NCBI GenBank assembly: GCA_947650285.1
Contig: CANTFL010000234.1
Coordinates: 213,733 to 277,732, forward strand
Length of the DNA: 64,000 nucleotides
DNA from: Hyaloperonospora brassicae
Lineage: Eukaryota > Oomycota > Peronosporomycetes > Peronosporales > Peronosporaceae
Direction: 5' to 3'
The position numbers and the translations under genes are program-made. Under the pieces are notes generated by a model. The model worked only from the letters and a program-made list of their open reading frames with translations, did not search any database and was not told the DNA's origin. Shown piece by piece: positions 28,009-38,052 of the stretch; the stretch's first letter is position 1, and each line of letters starts with the position of its first letter.

Positions 28009-30467
28009 GGCAGCATCCCCGCATGTTTGTTCGGGACATACCACTGGCGGATCATGTTGTAGAACTCCTCCATGGGACACTTCCCCGGGTCGTGCATCTC
28101 ACCGCAGGCACGGCACACGAAGAAACAGTTGTCAGAGGGGTGTCCTTTACGCCCACACTTCTGACAAGTGAGCCGTTTCCAGCAACCGAGATCTCCATGC
28201 TTGGTCGATCCGCAATGAGTACACGGCTTCGATGGCACATTGCGATCTTGATAGTCTCGACGATTGCTCGGGTCGACCGATCTCGCGTTTGCTGTAACGT
28301 CATTAGGAGACGAACGCCGATCCGTAGTGGCAGCTACATGGACTGATCTCAATCGATCTTCCAAATCTGATCCGTAAGTGTCCGATCCTGACTCACTGCT
28401 GACATCCTCGGTACGGACCATCCTCACTGCTCGTGCAGGCTTAGCCAGCGCTGGACCCTGAGTTCCCTTCTGTCTGAACTTGGACGATCCCATCATCACT
28501 TTCCCTTGACGCGATCTCCCTTGTTGATATCCATGCAGTGTCTTTTGCATGGCCTCCGTGTCTTCTACATTCAGCAGTAGCAATTGATTGGATAGATCGG
28601 GGTCGTCCAAAGTGTCAATGAAATGGTTGACATGTTCCTTGCGCGCAGCTGGCGATCCAGTCATCACTGGTATCTTCGCTTCCATTCCCATCACATTAAG
28701 CCGATACAGGTACTGCAAAGGGTCTTCCTCCGATCGCTTCTTTGCGTGGTAATACTGTCGGCTCGCGGACATCCCGTGTCCCGCATATTCCACAAGAAAG
28801 CTGTTCATCAACTCCTTCCAATTGAATCTCGTCGATCTACTCAGCTGTCGGTACCAATAACGGGCGGGGCCCACCATGAGATCACCGAAAACCATACATC
28901 TCTCTTCGTCCGGTGCTTGATCCCGGAGGAACGCTGACTTCAATTTACCGATCCAGGTTCGTGCTTTGTCTACTTCCCGATCCTTCCCTGAGAATTCTTT
29001 CAGTTCAGAAATCGATGAGATTCTGATCCTCTGCGTGATGTTTCCCCCTCCGGCAGTCACACCGGTCGAGGCTACTTGAGGGCGCCGTGGTTCAGGCATC
29101 CATAAATCGTCCGGGTCGTATTCCGCCTCTTGATGGATCTGCTGGTCAGTGCCCGACTTCACCGATTCCATCTCCACATCCGGCATGCCATGGCTTTCGA
29201 GCGAGGGATGGAAAAAGGCACGGCGATCTGGGTAGTGGGTCGGCTGTCGAGTCTTTCTCTGAGCTGTACGTTGCTCCGCCTCGTACTTCCTCATGGCTGC
29301 ATTGAAGTGCCTGCTTAGATCGCCCTCTTCTTGATCATTCAGCCTAGTACGGGTACCGGCCGATCTCTGTGGCATGTCGCTCTTGGCTTGTCCTTTAAAG
29401 GCGTCGATCTTGGCTTGGCCGATCTTGTCCTTTAAGAACATACCGCCAGACGGTCCTAACGACATTCGACGAATGCTGATGGATCCATCTGACTCGCTCT
29501 CGGAGTCGTCCGAGGCGTAGCGGGGCGATCCCACGGCGTGTTCCTGAAGCGAATCAAAAGGTGTCTCGATCTTGTCTTCAGGAGCGTTGGCTTTGCCCAC
29601 CAACATTATCATGATCTCCACAAACTCGTTCGCCGCGTTCTTCAACTGTTCCAAGCTGCAGCTCAGCAGTTCATCTCCATCAAAAGCGTTAGGGCAGACA
29701 CCCATGTCATCCAACATCTGCAAAATCAAATTGATCTCGTCAACTTTGTTGGTCCCCGGAGGTGGGACCGAGATCGGCTTGTCCAGAGGACCGATCAGCT
29801 TGGGCCTTAATATCTTGAACACTGGATCCGTCTTGAGTAGCGTTTTCAAATGGCCATAATAATACTGCCACTTTGCACGGTCCCGCGCTTCGCTGTTCGT
29901 CTCCTTCTCTCTGGACGCGATCTTCCCTGGGTTGTATTCCGTCTTTGGCTTCGCGATCTTACCTGGTGCTTCATCGCATTCCTCCTTGACTCCGGTCTTC
30001 GGTTGCACGGTGTGGTCGATCCGTCGCTCTTTGACGTCTGATCCCACCGATCTCATCTTGGATCGTTCCAATGCGGTCGCTCTCGCGGTCGAGTGTCTCG
30101 GCTTGAGGTCGGGCGATCTCTCGACGAAGGAATAGGGTTTGGCTTTCGCCGATGTGGTTTTCACCATTGGATTTTCATCCAGCAGATCGCTCTTTGCAGA
30201 GCGATCTGCGGTGGCCCCCGAAAGGGCCCTAGGAGGTATTTTAGGTTTATCTTCCAGATCGATCTCTCGATCTTCCTCTTTCATTTTCATTTCATCAGGG
30301 CCCCTCCCAAAACTCTGATGATCTGAGGATCTTGTGTTTCTGCGTGTCTGCGTCGATCCCTCTGTCGCTGACACTTCAATCCCAGGTTCTTGCTTGATCT
30401 TGACATCTTCGCCAGTGGACTCACGGTGAAATCCAGAGGCCTCAGAAGATCCGGGCACGCGCACCAT
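27981..30467 (-). CDS. gag: Gyp1 Gag
   Basis: 828 codons, ATG at 30465-30467 directly against the 5' LTR and one base into the primer-binding region. Residues 1-480 are charged and low complexity (Lys/Glu/Arg/Ser), with a helical stretch (AKWQYYYGHLKTLLKTDPVF). The retrotransposon Gag core lies at about 485-640 (LKEFSGKDREVDKARTWIGK; MVFGDLMVGPARYWYRQLSR). Three zinc knuckles follow near 742-795: CTHCGSTKHGDLGC, CQKCGRKGHPSDNC and the shorter CRACGEMHDPGKC. The knuckles would bind the element RNA in the particle. No stop or frame break is visible. It is longer than most Gypsy Gags because of the N-terminal extension. Confidence 0.93.
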   Translation of the reverse strand: MVRVPGSSEASGFHRESTGEDVKIKQEPGIEVSATEGSTQTRRNTRSSDHQSFGRGPDEMKMKEEDREIDLEDKPKIPPRALSGATADRSAKSDLLDENPMVKTTSAKAKPYSFVERSPDLKPRHSTARATALERSKMRSVGSDVKERRIDHTVQPKTGVKEECDEAPGKIAKPKTEYNPGKIASREKETNSEARDRAKWQYYYGHLKTLLKTDPVFKILRPKLIGPLDKPISVPPPGTNKVDEINLILQMLDDMGVCPNAFDGDELLSCSLEQLKNAANEFVEIMIMLVGKANAPEDKIETPFDSLQEHAVGSPRYASDDSESESDGSISIRRMSLGPSGGMFLKDKIGQAKIDAFKGQAKSDMPQRSAGTRTRLNDQEEGDLSRHFNAAMRKYEAEQRTAQRKTRQPTHYPDRRAFFHPSLESHGMPDVEMESVKSGTDQQIHQEAEYDPDDLWMPEPRRPQVASTGVTAGGGNITQRIRISSISELKEFSGKDREVDKARTWIGKLKSAFLRDQAPDEERCMVFGDLMVGPARYWYRQLSRSTRFNWKELMNSFLVEYAGHGMSASRQYYHAKKRSEEDPLQYLYRLNVMGMEAKIPVMTGSPAARKEHVNHFIDTLDDPDLSNQLLLLNVEDTEAMQKTLHGYQQGRSRQGKVMMGSSKFRQKGTQGPALAKPARAVRMVRTEDVSSESGSDTYGSDLEDRLRSVHVAATTDRRSSPNDVTANARSVDPSNRRDYQDRNVPSKPCTHCGSTKHGDLGCWKRLTCQKCGRKGHPSDNCFFVCRACGEMHDPGKCPMEEFYNMIRQWYVPNKHAGMLPEKAEKMLN
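30451..30466 (-). promoter_or_regulatory. Gyp1 primer-binding site, tRNA 3'-end type
   Basis: On the plus strand this reads CCGGGCACGCGCACCA, that is a tRNA 3' end with terminal CCA, so the element RNA carries TGGTGCGCGTGCCCGG. One base (A) separates it from the LTR. That A plus TG of the site is the gag start codon, so residues 1-6 of Gag (MVRVPG) are encoded by the primer site. Gyp2 has the identical site at 35304-35319. I cannot name the tRNA. Confidence 0.75.
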
Positions 30468-32330
30468 TGTGGTGAAGTCGATCTCACAAAATGACTTTAG
30501 TGAGTGTCAATCTTCCACTTGCCCAGACTTGCCGACTCACGGAGGGGGTACTCCGATCCGTGCCTTGCTGTATAACCTTGTGCTCACCTTGTGTACCCGT
30601 CGGTTGGGCTGGCTTGAGCTCTTCGTAACGGCCTTGGGAGATGTCGATCTCGCTGAGGGTTTGGGGTTGAGCGTTCGCTTCCGGTGCGGAAATCTTCACA
30701 CCACGAACGGGGTTCTGCGATCTTGATCTTGAGTCGCGGCAGTCACTCTTGGGCGATGTCGCGATCTCGATCTTGAATCACACCGATCTCGATTTGTCTT
30801 CGGGATCGGGGTCTTCGCTGTGCGGAAATCTTCTCTCAGCAAATAGTTGTCTTGCGTCGATCTTGCGTTGGGATCGGTCCGATCTAGTCTCGGGATCGGC
30901 CGATCTTGCCGGAAGTGCGCAATATGGGTGGATCGGTTGCTTGTTTCGCCAAAATGAAACGTGCCGATCTGCCCTGTAGATCGCTTCGGTCTTGCTCGGT
31001 CTTGTCTTGAACTCCTTGTCCAGATCTTCTGACCACTTGAGCTGCCTCGCGATCTTGTAACCAATGTCCTTTTCCTTTTCCTGATGTTGCTGCTACCCTA
31101 GCAGTTGAGTTAAGTGTGAGTACTTGATCGATCCGGGCCAAATATCCCGAGATCGCTCTTCTCGATCTTGGCCAACAATCCAAGATCGGTCTTCTGTGTC
31201 CTTGTAACACGCGCGCCTTGACCCGCCGGGGAAGCCAAATCAATCTTGCCCGGAGAAGAGGGGAGGGGAACGTGCGTCGTGAGCAGAAGAAGTAGAGTTC
31301 AAGTCTGTTTATTAACCAACCAAATTAATATCCGACCTATCATTAAGCCTATTCCCAACCGTAGGTCACTGTCCAAGTCGATATCACCTTTAAGCTTGAC
31401 CGCCCCCTTGAACACGTGTCGAAATTTCGTGACCTGTGCTCCAAAGATAGCGCCAATACTCCCGATATCGTACCTAGACACCAGAAAGGGAGCAAATTCC
31501 AAATACGGTACCAAATACCCAATTTTGGTACCGAAAGGTCCAAAATAGTATCCAAATGCCGAATGTGTCTGAATCCATTTTGCGACGTCAATTCAACCGG
31601 CTTCCACTGGCTCTTTCGGTCTGAACTTTTGCGACATCACTCATGGACCTTCAACAAGCATGTATATCACAATCCAATAGCTCCATCATCGATATATCCA
31701 TAATCAGCAGGGAACATGACCGATCTGATGCCCAATTCGAGATCGAGTAGGCTCGACACAGTGCGATCCGGCCCTATGTGTCGTTTCCGTTCATTGTGTG
31801 TACTCCAATACCATTCCCAAGGGTCTATCTGCTCAATGGGACCATCCATAGTTCTTACAACGGTCCCACGGACTCCCACAAACATCCACAATTCCAGATC
31901 GGTCCATAATTAACCTAAATCAGTACTTCTTTTGGGAGCCCGGTATAGAATGTCACCGATCTAATAGACTTCAACACCGTTGTCACAGAGTCACTTCGCA
32001 TCGTCTGGTCCCAGATGCACCTTTCCAGAGTAATTCTGCTTCAGATCATCCGTTTAGTACAATCCAGTCCCTTGTCCCAGATCGCACCGTTACAATCATT
32101 CCTTGTCCCAGATCGCAGCATGGGAATCATCCCTTTTCACGCCCCGTCTCAGATCGTTCCATACCCGTCAATCTGACGACAGTTGGATCGTATCGTCTTT
32201 CTCCGTCGGGATCGCCTCCCATCTCTCATTGGATCGCCAGGTCCCGTGGTCTAATTCTCCACCAGTAAGTGGCGCCTCAAATATGTGGTCATCGATCCTC
32301 GTAGAAAATTTGATTAGGGACTTTGCCACA
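30468..32330 (-). repeat. Gyp1 5' LTR
   Basis: 1863 bp, TGTGGTGAAGTC to GACTTTGCCACA as read on the plus strand, followed by TATT. Nearly identical to 17675-19537. It drives gag-pol towards decreasing coordinates and has no leader: the LTR end is adjacent to the gag ATG. Confidence 0.95.
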
Positions 32331-32334
32331 TATT

Positions 32335-33858
32335 CATACACAGTCGATATCCACTTGTAGGATGATCGCCGCAGAGAAATCCGCGCCCCCAGTCCAGATC
32401 AGCTATCAAATTGAGATATAATAACAGACCGTTACACTCGTCTTCAACACATTCGCGACCCTGATCCACGTGATCTTGATTTGTAATATACCTTTGACCA
32501 CTAACTCGATCTTGATTGATAAAAAAATCAAACGATCCCTCGTGTGAATGCAGGTCATTTTCGCTATAGCGATCTCCACTTGTAGAGTGATCACCGCAGA
32601 GAAATCCACGCCCCCTGTCCAGATCAGCTTCGAGATCTTGATCCATACAATACGTTTGATGACTTTCTCGATCTTGATCGATAGAAAGCTCAAACGATCC
32701 ATCAGGTAAATGTGAAATCACTTTGCGATCTTGACATGTCCAATGCTGTGGGTCATCTACATAATCTCGATTCATTACATAGGAGCGATCACTTTCTCGA
32801 TCTTGATCAATATGACGTTGAACCGATCTATCGTGTGAAGGATGAACCACTCTTCGATCTCGTTCCGTCAAATACTGTAGATCACCTATGCGATCTCGAT
32901 CAGCAGTACTCTGAAACGATTCATCATGTGAGAGTATATCGAAGACGGCATTCTCTTCTCCTGACGCAGATTTGATACTTTTTCCTCCCGTTTCAGCTTT
33001 AGAAATCCGATGAGTAATTACTGCCGCTTCCCTCGCTGTTTCCACCGGATCATCTTTTGTTTGTGTCATTAACTCTATCGATCTAACATAGTTAGCAGGA
33101 TTCGCTGGAGATTCGATCCATTCATTATCGGGCCACTTCCATTGTTCATCTGTAGTATTTTCATACGCTAAGGTTTGACACTCCTTACATCGGCCAGATC
33201 CATACAACACGTATCCTTGAGATCGTGGTGTTGTCTCGCCTTTTATCCACATACCGAGTGTGGTATGTGGTGGTAACACGATCTTCTGATCACCAATATT
33301 CGTCACCTGCAGATATAATAGCTTGCCAGGGCCGTATCTTACTGTTGGCACCCAATCATGTCCTTGTGCGATCCACAACCTTGAGAACGCTTGACTAATA
33401 CCGATCTTCACCTCCGTAGATTCTCCAACATGGATCTCGATGGGTTGATCGGTAGATTTTATCTTTTTAACCTTCGATTTACACGGTGGACGTTGTACTG
33501 AGAAGCTAATTGGATTCTCATCCGGTTGTTTTCGTGGAAGGTAGTATTGTTGATCGACCGATTCTTCGTGCCCACAATATTCGAACAAGAATTCTTCCAC
33601 CAGCGCATTCCAATCAAATTGTATCGATTCGTTCAGTTGAAGATGCCAATATCGGGCTGGAGCGGTTAGCAAATCACCGAACACCAAACATTTTTCTGCA
33701 TCGGGTATTTGTTCTCGAGCAAAAGCCGATCTGACCTTGCCGATCCAGCTCCGAGCCCAATCTTCGTCTCGACTTTTTCCTGAAAACCCTTCCAGATGTG
33801 AGGAGACGGAGGCCCTGTCGACCGCGTGTCCACAATATTCGAACAATAATTCTTCCAC
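32335..33858 (-). pseudogene. Gyp2 chimeric ORF: Gag core, linker, repeats, RNase H scrap
   Basis: Long minus-strand frame (514 codons including a few inside Gyp1). Residues 1-120 are a Gag core (FSGKSRDEDWARSWIGKVRS; CLVFGDLLTAPARYWHLQL). It then passes straight to the region that in Gyp1 lies between protease and RT (VGESTEVKIGISQAFSRLWI; TNIGDQKIVLPPHTTLGMWI), skipping zinc knuckles and protease. From about residue 300 there are DQDRES/CxDQDLEAD repeats; the block DLDRGRGFLCGDHSTSG occurs twice about 225 bases apart and resembles the second RNase H (DLERGRVILCGD). RT is absent. The frame is nearly intact, as if the chimera was once translated. Confidence 0.78.
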
Positions 33859-34640
33859 CAGCGCATTCCAATCAAATTGTATCGATGCGTTTAGTTGAAG
33901 ATACCAATATCAGTCTGGAGCGGTGAGCAAATCACCGAACACCAAACATTTTTCTTCATCGGGTATTTGTTCTCGAAGAAAAGCCGACATGACCTTGTAG
34001 ATCCAGTTCCAAGCCCAACCTTCGTCTCGACCTTTTCCTGAAAAATCTTCCAGACATGAGATCACGGACGACCTTAGTTGTATGTCGATCTTGGCTTGCT
34101 CTTCAAAGGCTTCAATCCTGACCTTGCCGATCCTGTCCTTTAGAAACGATCCTCCCAATGGTCCCAGAGATATCCGACGAGCGCTATTGGACCCATCTGA
34201 CTCGATCTTGGAGTCAGCTGAGGCGTATAAGTCGATCCTGAGGGGTGTTCTTGAGTAGATCCCGAGGGTATGACGATTACGTCTCTAGGAGTGGTGGTCT
34301 TGCTCACCAGAAGTATCATGACCTACACGAACTCGCTTACTGCGTTCTTCAACTGTTCCAAGCTGCATCTCATCAATTCATCTTCATCGAAAGCATTAGG
34401 GCAGAAGCCCGTGTCATTCAACATCTGCAAAATCAAATCAATCGCGCCGAGTTTGCTAGTCACGGGCGGCGGGATAAAGATCGGCTTAACCAGAGGGCCG
34501 ATCCACTTGGGCCGTAATATCTTAAACACTGGGTCTGTCTTGAGCAGTGTCTTGAAATGTCTATAATAGCGCTGCCATTTCGCACGATCCCACATTTGAG
34601 TTACCGACTCGATCTTCGACACCGCGATCTGGGCCATCTC
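33859..34640 (-). pseudogene. gag: Gyp2 Gag middle region with 258-bp in-frame duplication
   Basis: The stretch 34323-34637 encodes a Gag helical region homologous to Gyp1 (AKWQRYYRHFKTLLKTDPVF; LIQMLND-type text). After a break, 33910-34158 gives an earlier Gag core (EDFSGKGRDEGWAWNWIYKV; EKCLVFGDLLTAPD) with a TGA at 33910-33912. The core is repeated next to it at 33858 downwards: the CCTGAAAA block starts at 34037 and 33779, 258 bases apart (86 codons). Confidence 0.75.
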
Positions 34641-34660
34641 ACGATCATATTATTCTTTGA

Positions 34661-35320
34661 CTACGATCTTCGATCCGATTGGTTTTCCGATTCGGTGATC
34701 TTCGCCATTCGATCCCAGCACTTTCTTCTTCTTTCGTGTTGATCCGGCGAGTTTCTTGGCCGTCTTCCTCGTGTTAGTGTCTGGTGACCTGCTGACGAGG
34801 GTATTCGATCCCGGCACTTTCTTCTTCTTTCTTGCCGATCCGGCGGGTTTCTTGGCCGTCTTTCTCGTGCTAGTGTTTGGTGACCTGCTGACAAGGGTAT
34901 TCGATCCCGGCACTTTCTTCCTTTTTCGTGCCGATCCGGCCAACGTCTTCCTCGTATTAATGTCAGGTGACCTGCTGACGAGGGCATGAGTTTGGCTTTC
35001 GCCGTTTTGGTTTTCACCATTGGATATTCATCCAGCAGATCGCTCTTTGTAGAGCGATCTGCGGTGGCCCCCGAAAGGGCCCTAGGAGGTGTTTGAGATT
35101 TATCTTCCAGGTCGATCTCTCGATCTTCCTCCATCACTTTCTTTTCATCAGAGCCCCTCCCAAAACTCTGATGATCCGAGGATCTTTTATTTCTGCGTGT
35201 CTGCGTCGATCCCTCTGTCGCTGACACTTCAATCCCAGGTTCTTGCTTGATCTTGACATCTTCGCCAGTGGACTCACGGTGAAATCCAGAGGCCTCAGAA
35301 GATCCGGGCACGCGCACCAT
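34661..35320 (-). pseudogene. gag: Gyp2 Gag N-terminus with 96-bp tandem repeats
   Basis: ATG at 35318-35320, adjacent to the 5' LTR as in Gyp1. The first 110 codons are almost the same as Gyp1 Gag (MVRVPGSSEASGFHRESTGE). Then three tandem units follow (start GATCCCAGCA/GATCCCGGCA at 34711, 34807, 34903; period 96 bases, 32 codons) coding Arg/Lys/Ser-rich peptide (RIPSSAGHQTLTRGRRPRN). They end at a stop at 34661-34663 in this frame. A second frame over the same repeats (34650-34943) is also open and Ala/Lys rich, so the true frame of the repeat block is uncertain. Confidence 0.8.
35304..35319 (-). promoter_or_regulatory. Gyp2 primer-binding site
   Basis: CCGGGCACGCGCACCA on the plus strand, identical to the Gyp1 site, again overlapping the gag start. 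Shared priming is consistent with Gyp2 being mobilised by a Gyp1-like partner. Confidence 0.75.
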
Positions 35321-37139
35321 TGTGGTGAAGTCGATCTCACAAAATGACTTTAGTGAGTGTCAATCTTCCACTTGCCCAGACTTGCCGACTCACGGAGGGG
35401 GTACTCCGATCCGTGCCTTGCTGTATAACCTTGTGCTCACCTTGTGTACCCGTCGGTTGGGCTGGCTTGAGCTCTTCGTAACGGCCTTGGGAGATGTCGA
35501 TCTCGCTGAGGGTTTGGGGTTGAGCGTTCGCTTCCGGTGCGGAAATCTTCACACCACGAACGGGGGCTCTGCGATCTTGATCTTGAGTCGCGGCAGTCAC
35601 TCTTGGGCGATGTCGCGATCTCGATCTTGAATCACACCGATCTCGATTTGTCTTCGGGATCGGGGTCTTCGCTGTGCGGAAATCTTCTCTCAGCAAATAG
35701 TTGTCTTGCGTCGATCTTGCGTTGGGATCGGTCCGATCTAGTCTCGGGATCGGCCGATCTTGCCGGAAGTGCGCAATGTGGGTGGATCGGTTGCTTGTTT
35801 CGCCAAAATGAAACGTGCCGATCTGTCCGGTAGATCGCTTCGATCGTGCTAGTTCTTGTCTTGAACTCCTTGTCCAGATCTTCTGAGCACTTGAGCCGCC
35901 TCGCGATCTTGTAACCAAAATACTTTTCCTTTACCGTTGTTTGCTGCTACCCTAGCAGTTTGAGTTGAGTTGAGTTACCTTAACCCCACCTTGGCCAAAC
36001 AATCCAAGGTGAGTACACGAAACACGGCGCGTGCGACGTCTCTTGATCGACGGGATGCCATAAACCCTGCCCGGAAGAGAAGTCTGCGACGTGCTTTATA
36101 TGTAAAAACGGTAACTGTTTTATTATCCAACCAAATTAATAGCCATCCTATCCTTAAGCCTATTCCAAACTGTAGGTCACTCTCCGAACCGATATCACCT
36201 TTAAGCTTGACCGCCCCCTTGAACACGTGTCGAAATCCCGTGACATGTGCTCCAAAGATAGCGCCAATACTCCCGATATCGTACCTAGACATCAAAAAGG
36301 GAGCAAATTCCAAATGCGGTACCTAATACCCAATTTTGGTACCGAAAAGTCCAAAATAGTATCCAAAATGCCGAATGTGTCTAAATCCATTTTGCGACGT
36401 CAATTCGACCGGCTTCCACTGGCTCTTTCGGTCTGAACTTTTGCGACATCCTTCATGGACCTTCAACAAGCATGTATATCACAATCCAATAGCTCCATCA
36501 TCGATATATCCATAATCAGCAGGGAACATGACCGATCTGAGGTCCAATTCGAGATTGTTGAAGACCGACACAGTACAATCCGGCCCTATATGTTCTTCCG
36601 TTCGTTGTGCATGGTCCGATACCATCCTCACGGGTTCGTCTGCTTAATGGGACCATCCGCAGTTCTTACAACGGTCCCACGGGCTCCCACAAACAACCAC
36701 ACTTCGAGATCGGTCCATAATTAACCTAAATCAGTACTCCCATTGGAGATCGGTGATGTGTATCTTCGATCACCTGGATGCTACAACTTTGTCACAGAGT
36801 CACGTCGCATCGCTTGGTCTCAGAAGTACCTTTCTCAGTTCAGATCGGTCTTCTGGTTCAATCTAGTCCCTCGTCCCAGATCGCACCGTGAAAATCATCT
36901 ATGTCTGCGACTCGTCCCAGATTGTTCCAAGAAAATCACCCCTTTCTGCGCCTCGTCTCAGACCGTTCCACGTCCATCCTTCGGCCGACCGTTGGATCGG
37001 TCCGTCGATCTCCGTGGGATCACCTTCCGTCTCTCATCGGATCGCCAGATCACTTGGTGCCATTTTTCACCAGTACGTGGCGCCTCAATTAGATGGCCAC
37101 CGATCCATATCATAAATTTTAATTAATGACTTTGCCACA
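35321..37139 (-). repeat. Gyp2 5' LTR (mosaic)
   Basis: 1819 bp, TGTGGTGAAGTC...GACTTTGCCACA, followed by GACA. About the first 450 bases match the Gyp1 5' LTR (CGGCAGTCACTCTTGGGCGA, CTTCTCTCAGC). From about 35780 it matches the Gyp2 3' LTR (GCGCAATGTGG, GATCGTGCTAGTTC, TTTTATTATCC). Confidence 0.93.
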
Positions 37140-37143
37140 GACA

Positions 37144-38052
37144 CGTGATCCCGTCCTCCGGATGGCAGACCAGGAGTCTATCCTACCGGAGTAGCATCTC
37201 TGGGGGTCGGATTGGGAGTCGGAATGGGGGTCACCGCAGACGACTGAGAGCCGAGTATGGCACTGTTTAGTGTGTCAAGAAGCGCACGATGATCCGCCAC
37301 GGCCCGATATCGATCTTGCTCCGCCGCTGCCAAGAGGTTGTAAATCGCAAGATGTTTTGCAAACTGACGACGGAGGTTGACATTCTTAGCCTGCGAGTGC
37401 GCCAGCTGACCTTCCAAAGAACCCAAGTAATCCACTTGATGTATGAGATCGCTGATGTAAGCTGAACCCTCTTCGATCTCCGCTTGAGATCGACCCAACT
37501 CTGTTTTCAACTGGGAAACTTCTGCAATGAGGAGGGACTTGTCGGAGGCCAACTGGTCACGCTGATGTCGGAGGGTGTTGCGATCCGCTCGGAGGGAGCG
37601 TACCTGTGCGTTCACAATCCTTATCTGATGTTCCAAGCGGGTCAGGTCTTGATCGCTGGCGCGTAACAACTCGTTCAACCGAAGAATCGTCGCCGACTGA
37701 TCGCGACGGGTCCGCAGCGCCAGCCGGCAGTCTCTTAAAGAATTAGCGGCGTCGACATACCGGCATTGCATCAAGTCGTGACGACGCTGAACGAAAGAGA
37801 CAAATGGGGCGGCCGATCGGTACAGATAGTCGATCTCTTCTTGCAGACGATCTCTGCACGCGACAGCCTCTCGGTGTGACTGCTGAAGAGCGTGAATAGT
37901 ATCCTATTGGCTGCGGAAAGTGGCCTCTCGATCCCATATATATGAGATCGTCGCCAACGTAAGACGAACGTCGTCGGCGGAAGCTCTCGGGGTGTGCTCG
38001 TTGTTATCAACAATTGGAGTGGACCCACGACGAAGCTCACTAGTGGCCAGTG
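37144..38052 (-). pseudogene. Gyp3 antisense ORF, coiled-coil half
   Basis: Minus-strand continuation of 11867-13322 across the Gyp2 insertion. The frame 37178-37774 (198 codons) is the coiled coil (RNTLRHQRDQLASDKSLLIA; RALLDTLNSAILGSQSS), closely parallel to Gyp1 residues 260-395. Upstream, 37743-38040 holds the start of that region in two frames (RREAVACRDRL-like and TFVLRWRRSHIYG), broken by frameshifts. The Pro/Ser/SPDR N-terminus present in Gyp1 is missing; the text meets the LTR at 38053 with no polypurine tract left, so a deletion removed it. Confidence 0.82.

Larger units (their letters stand above)
17675..32330 (-). mobile_element. Gyp1: near-intact dual-RNase-H Gypsy element with antisense ORF
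   Basis: 14,656 bp between two 1863-bp LTRs that differ at only about ten positions by eye. The 4-bp target duplication TATT is at 17671-17674 and 32331-32334. Order in its own 5'-3' sense (minus strand): LTR, primer-binding site, gag, protease-RT-RNase H, second RNase H-integrase, chromodomain, hairpin, antisense ORF (plus strand), polypurine tract, LTR. The near-identical LTRs and open frames make it the youngest element in the window. Visible lesions are one probable 1-base frame break in pol (24898-24902) and one stop before the chromodomain (22928-22930). It is nested inside Gyp2. Confidence 0.95.
13323..37139 (-). mobile_element. Gyp2: non-autonomous Gypsy element, interrupted by Gyp1
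   Basis: Bounded by 1818-bp and 1819-bp LTRs (13323-15140, 35321-37139) and by the 4-bp target duplication GACA (13319-13322 and 37140-37143). Removing Gyp1 leaves about 9.16 kb. Coding pieces on the minus strand are: Gag N-terminus, duplicated Gag core, the protease-RT linker, a repeat-rich stretch, a scrap of the second RNase H, more repeats, then integrase tail and chromodomain. I find no protease DSG motif, no RT and no integrase catalytic core. It therefore looks like an element that needed proteins from a Gyp1-like partner. Inserted in the antisense ORF of Gyp3. Confidence 0.88.

Noticed and set aside
28009..28080. Independent start of Gyp1 pol at 28080
   Set aside because: The codon is GTG within gag; pol is expected as a frameshift product.
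30451..30466. tRNA gene at CCGGGCACGCGCACCA
   Set aside because: Only the 3' end is present and no cloverleaf can be drawn. Its place beside the LTR marks it as a primer-binding site.
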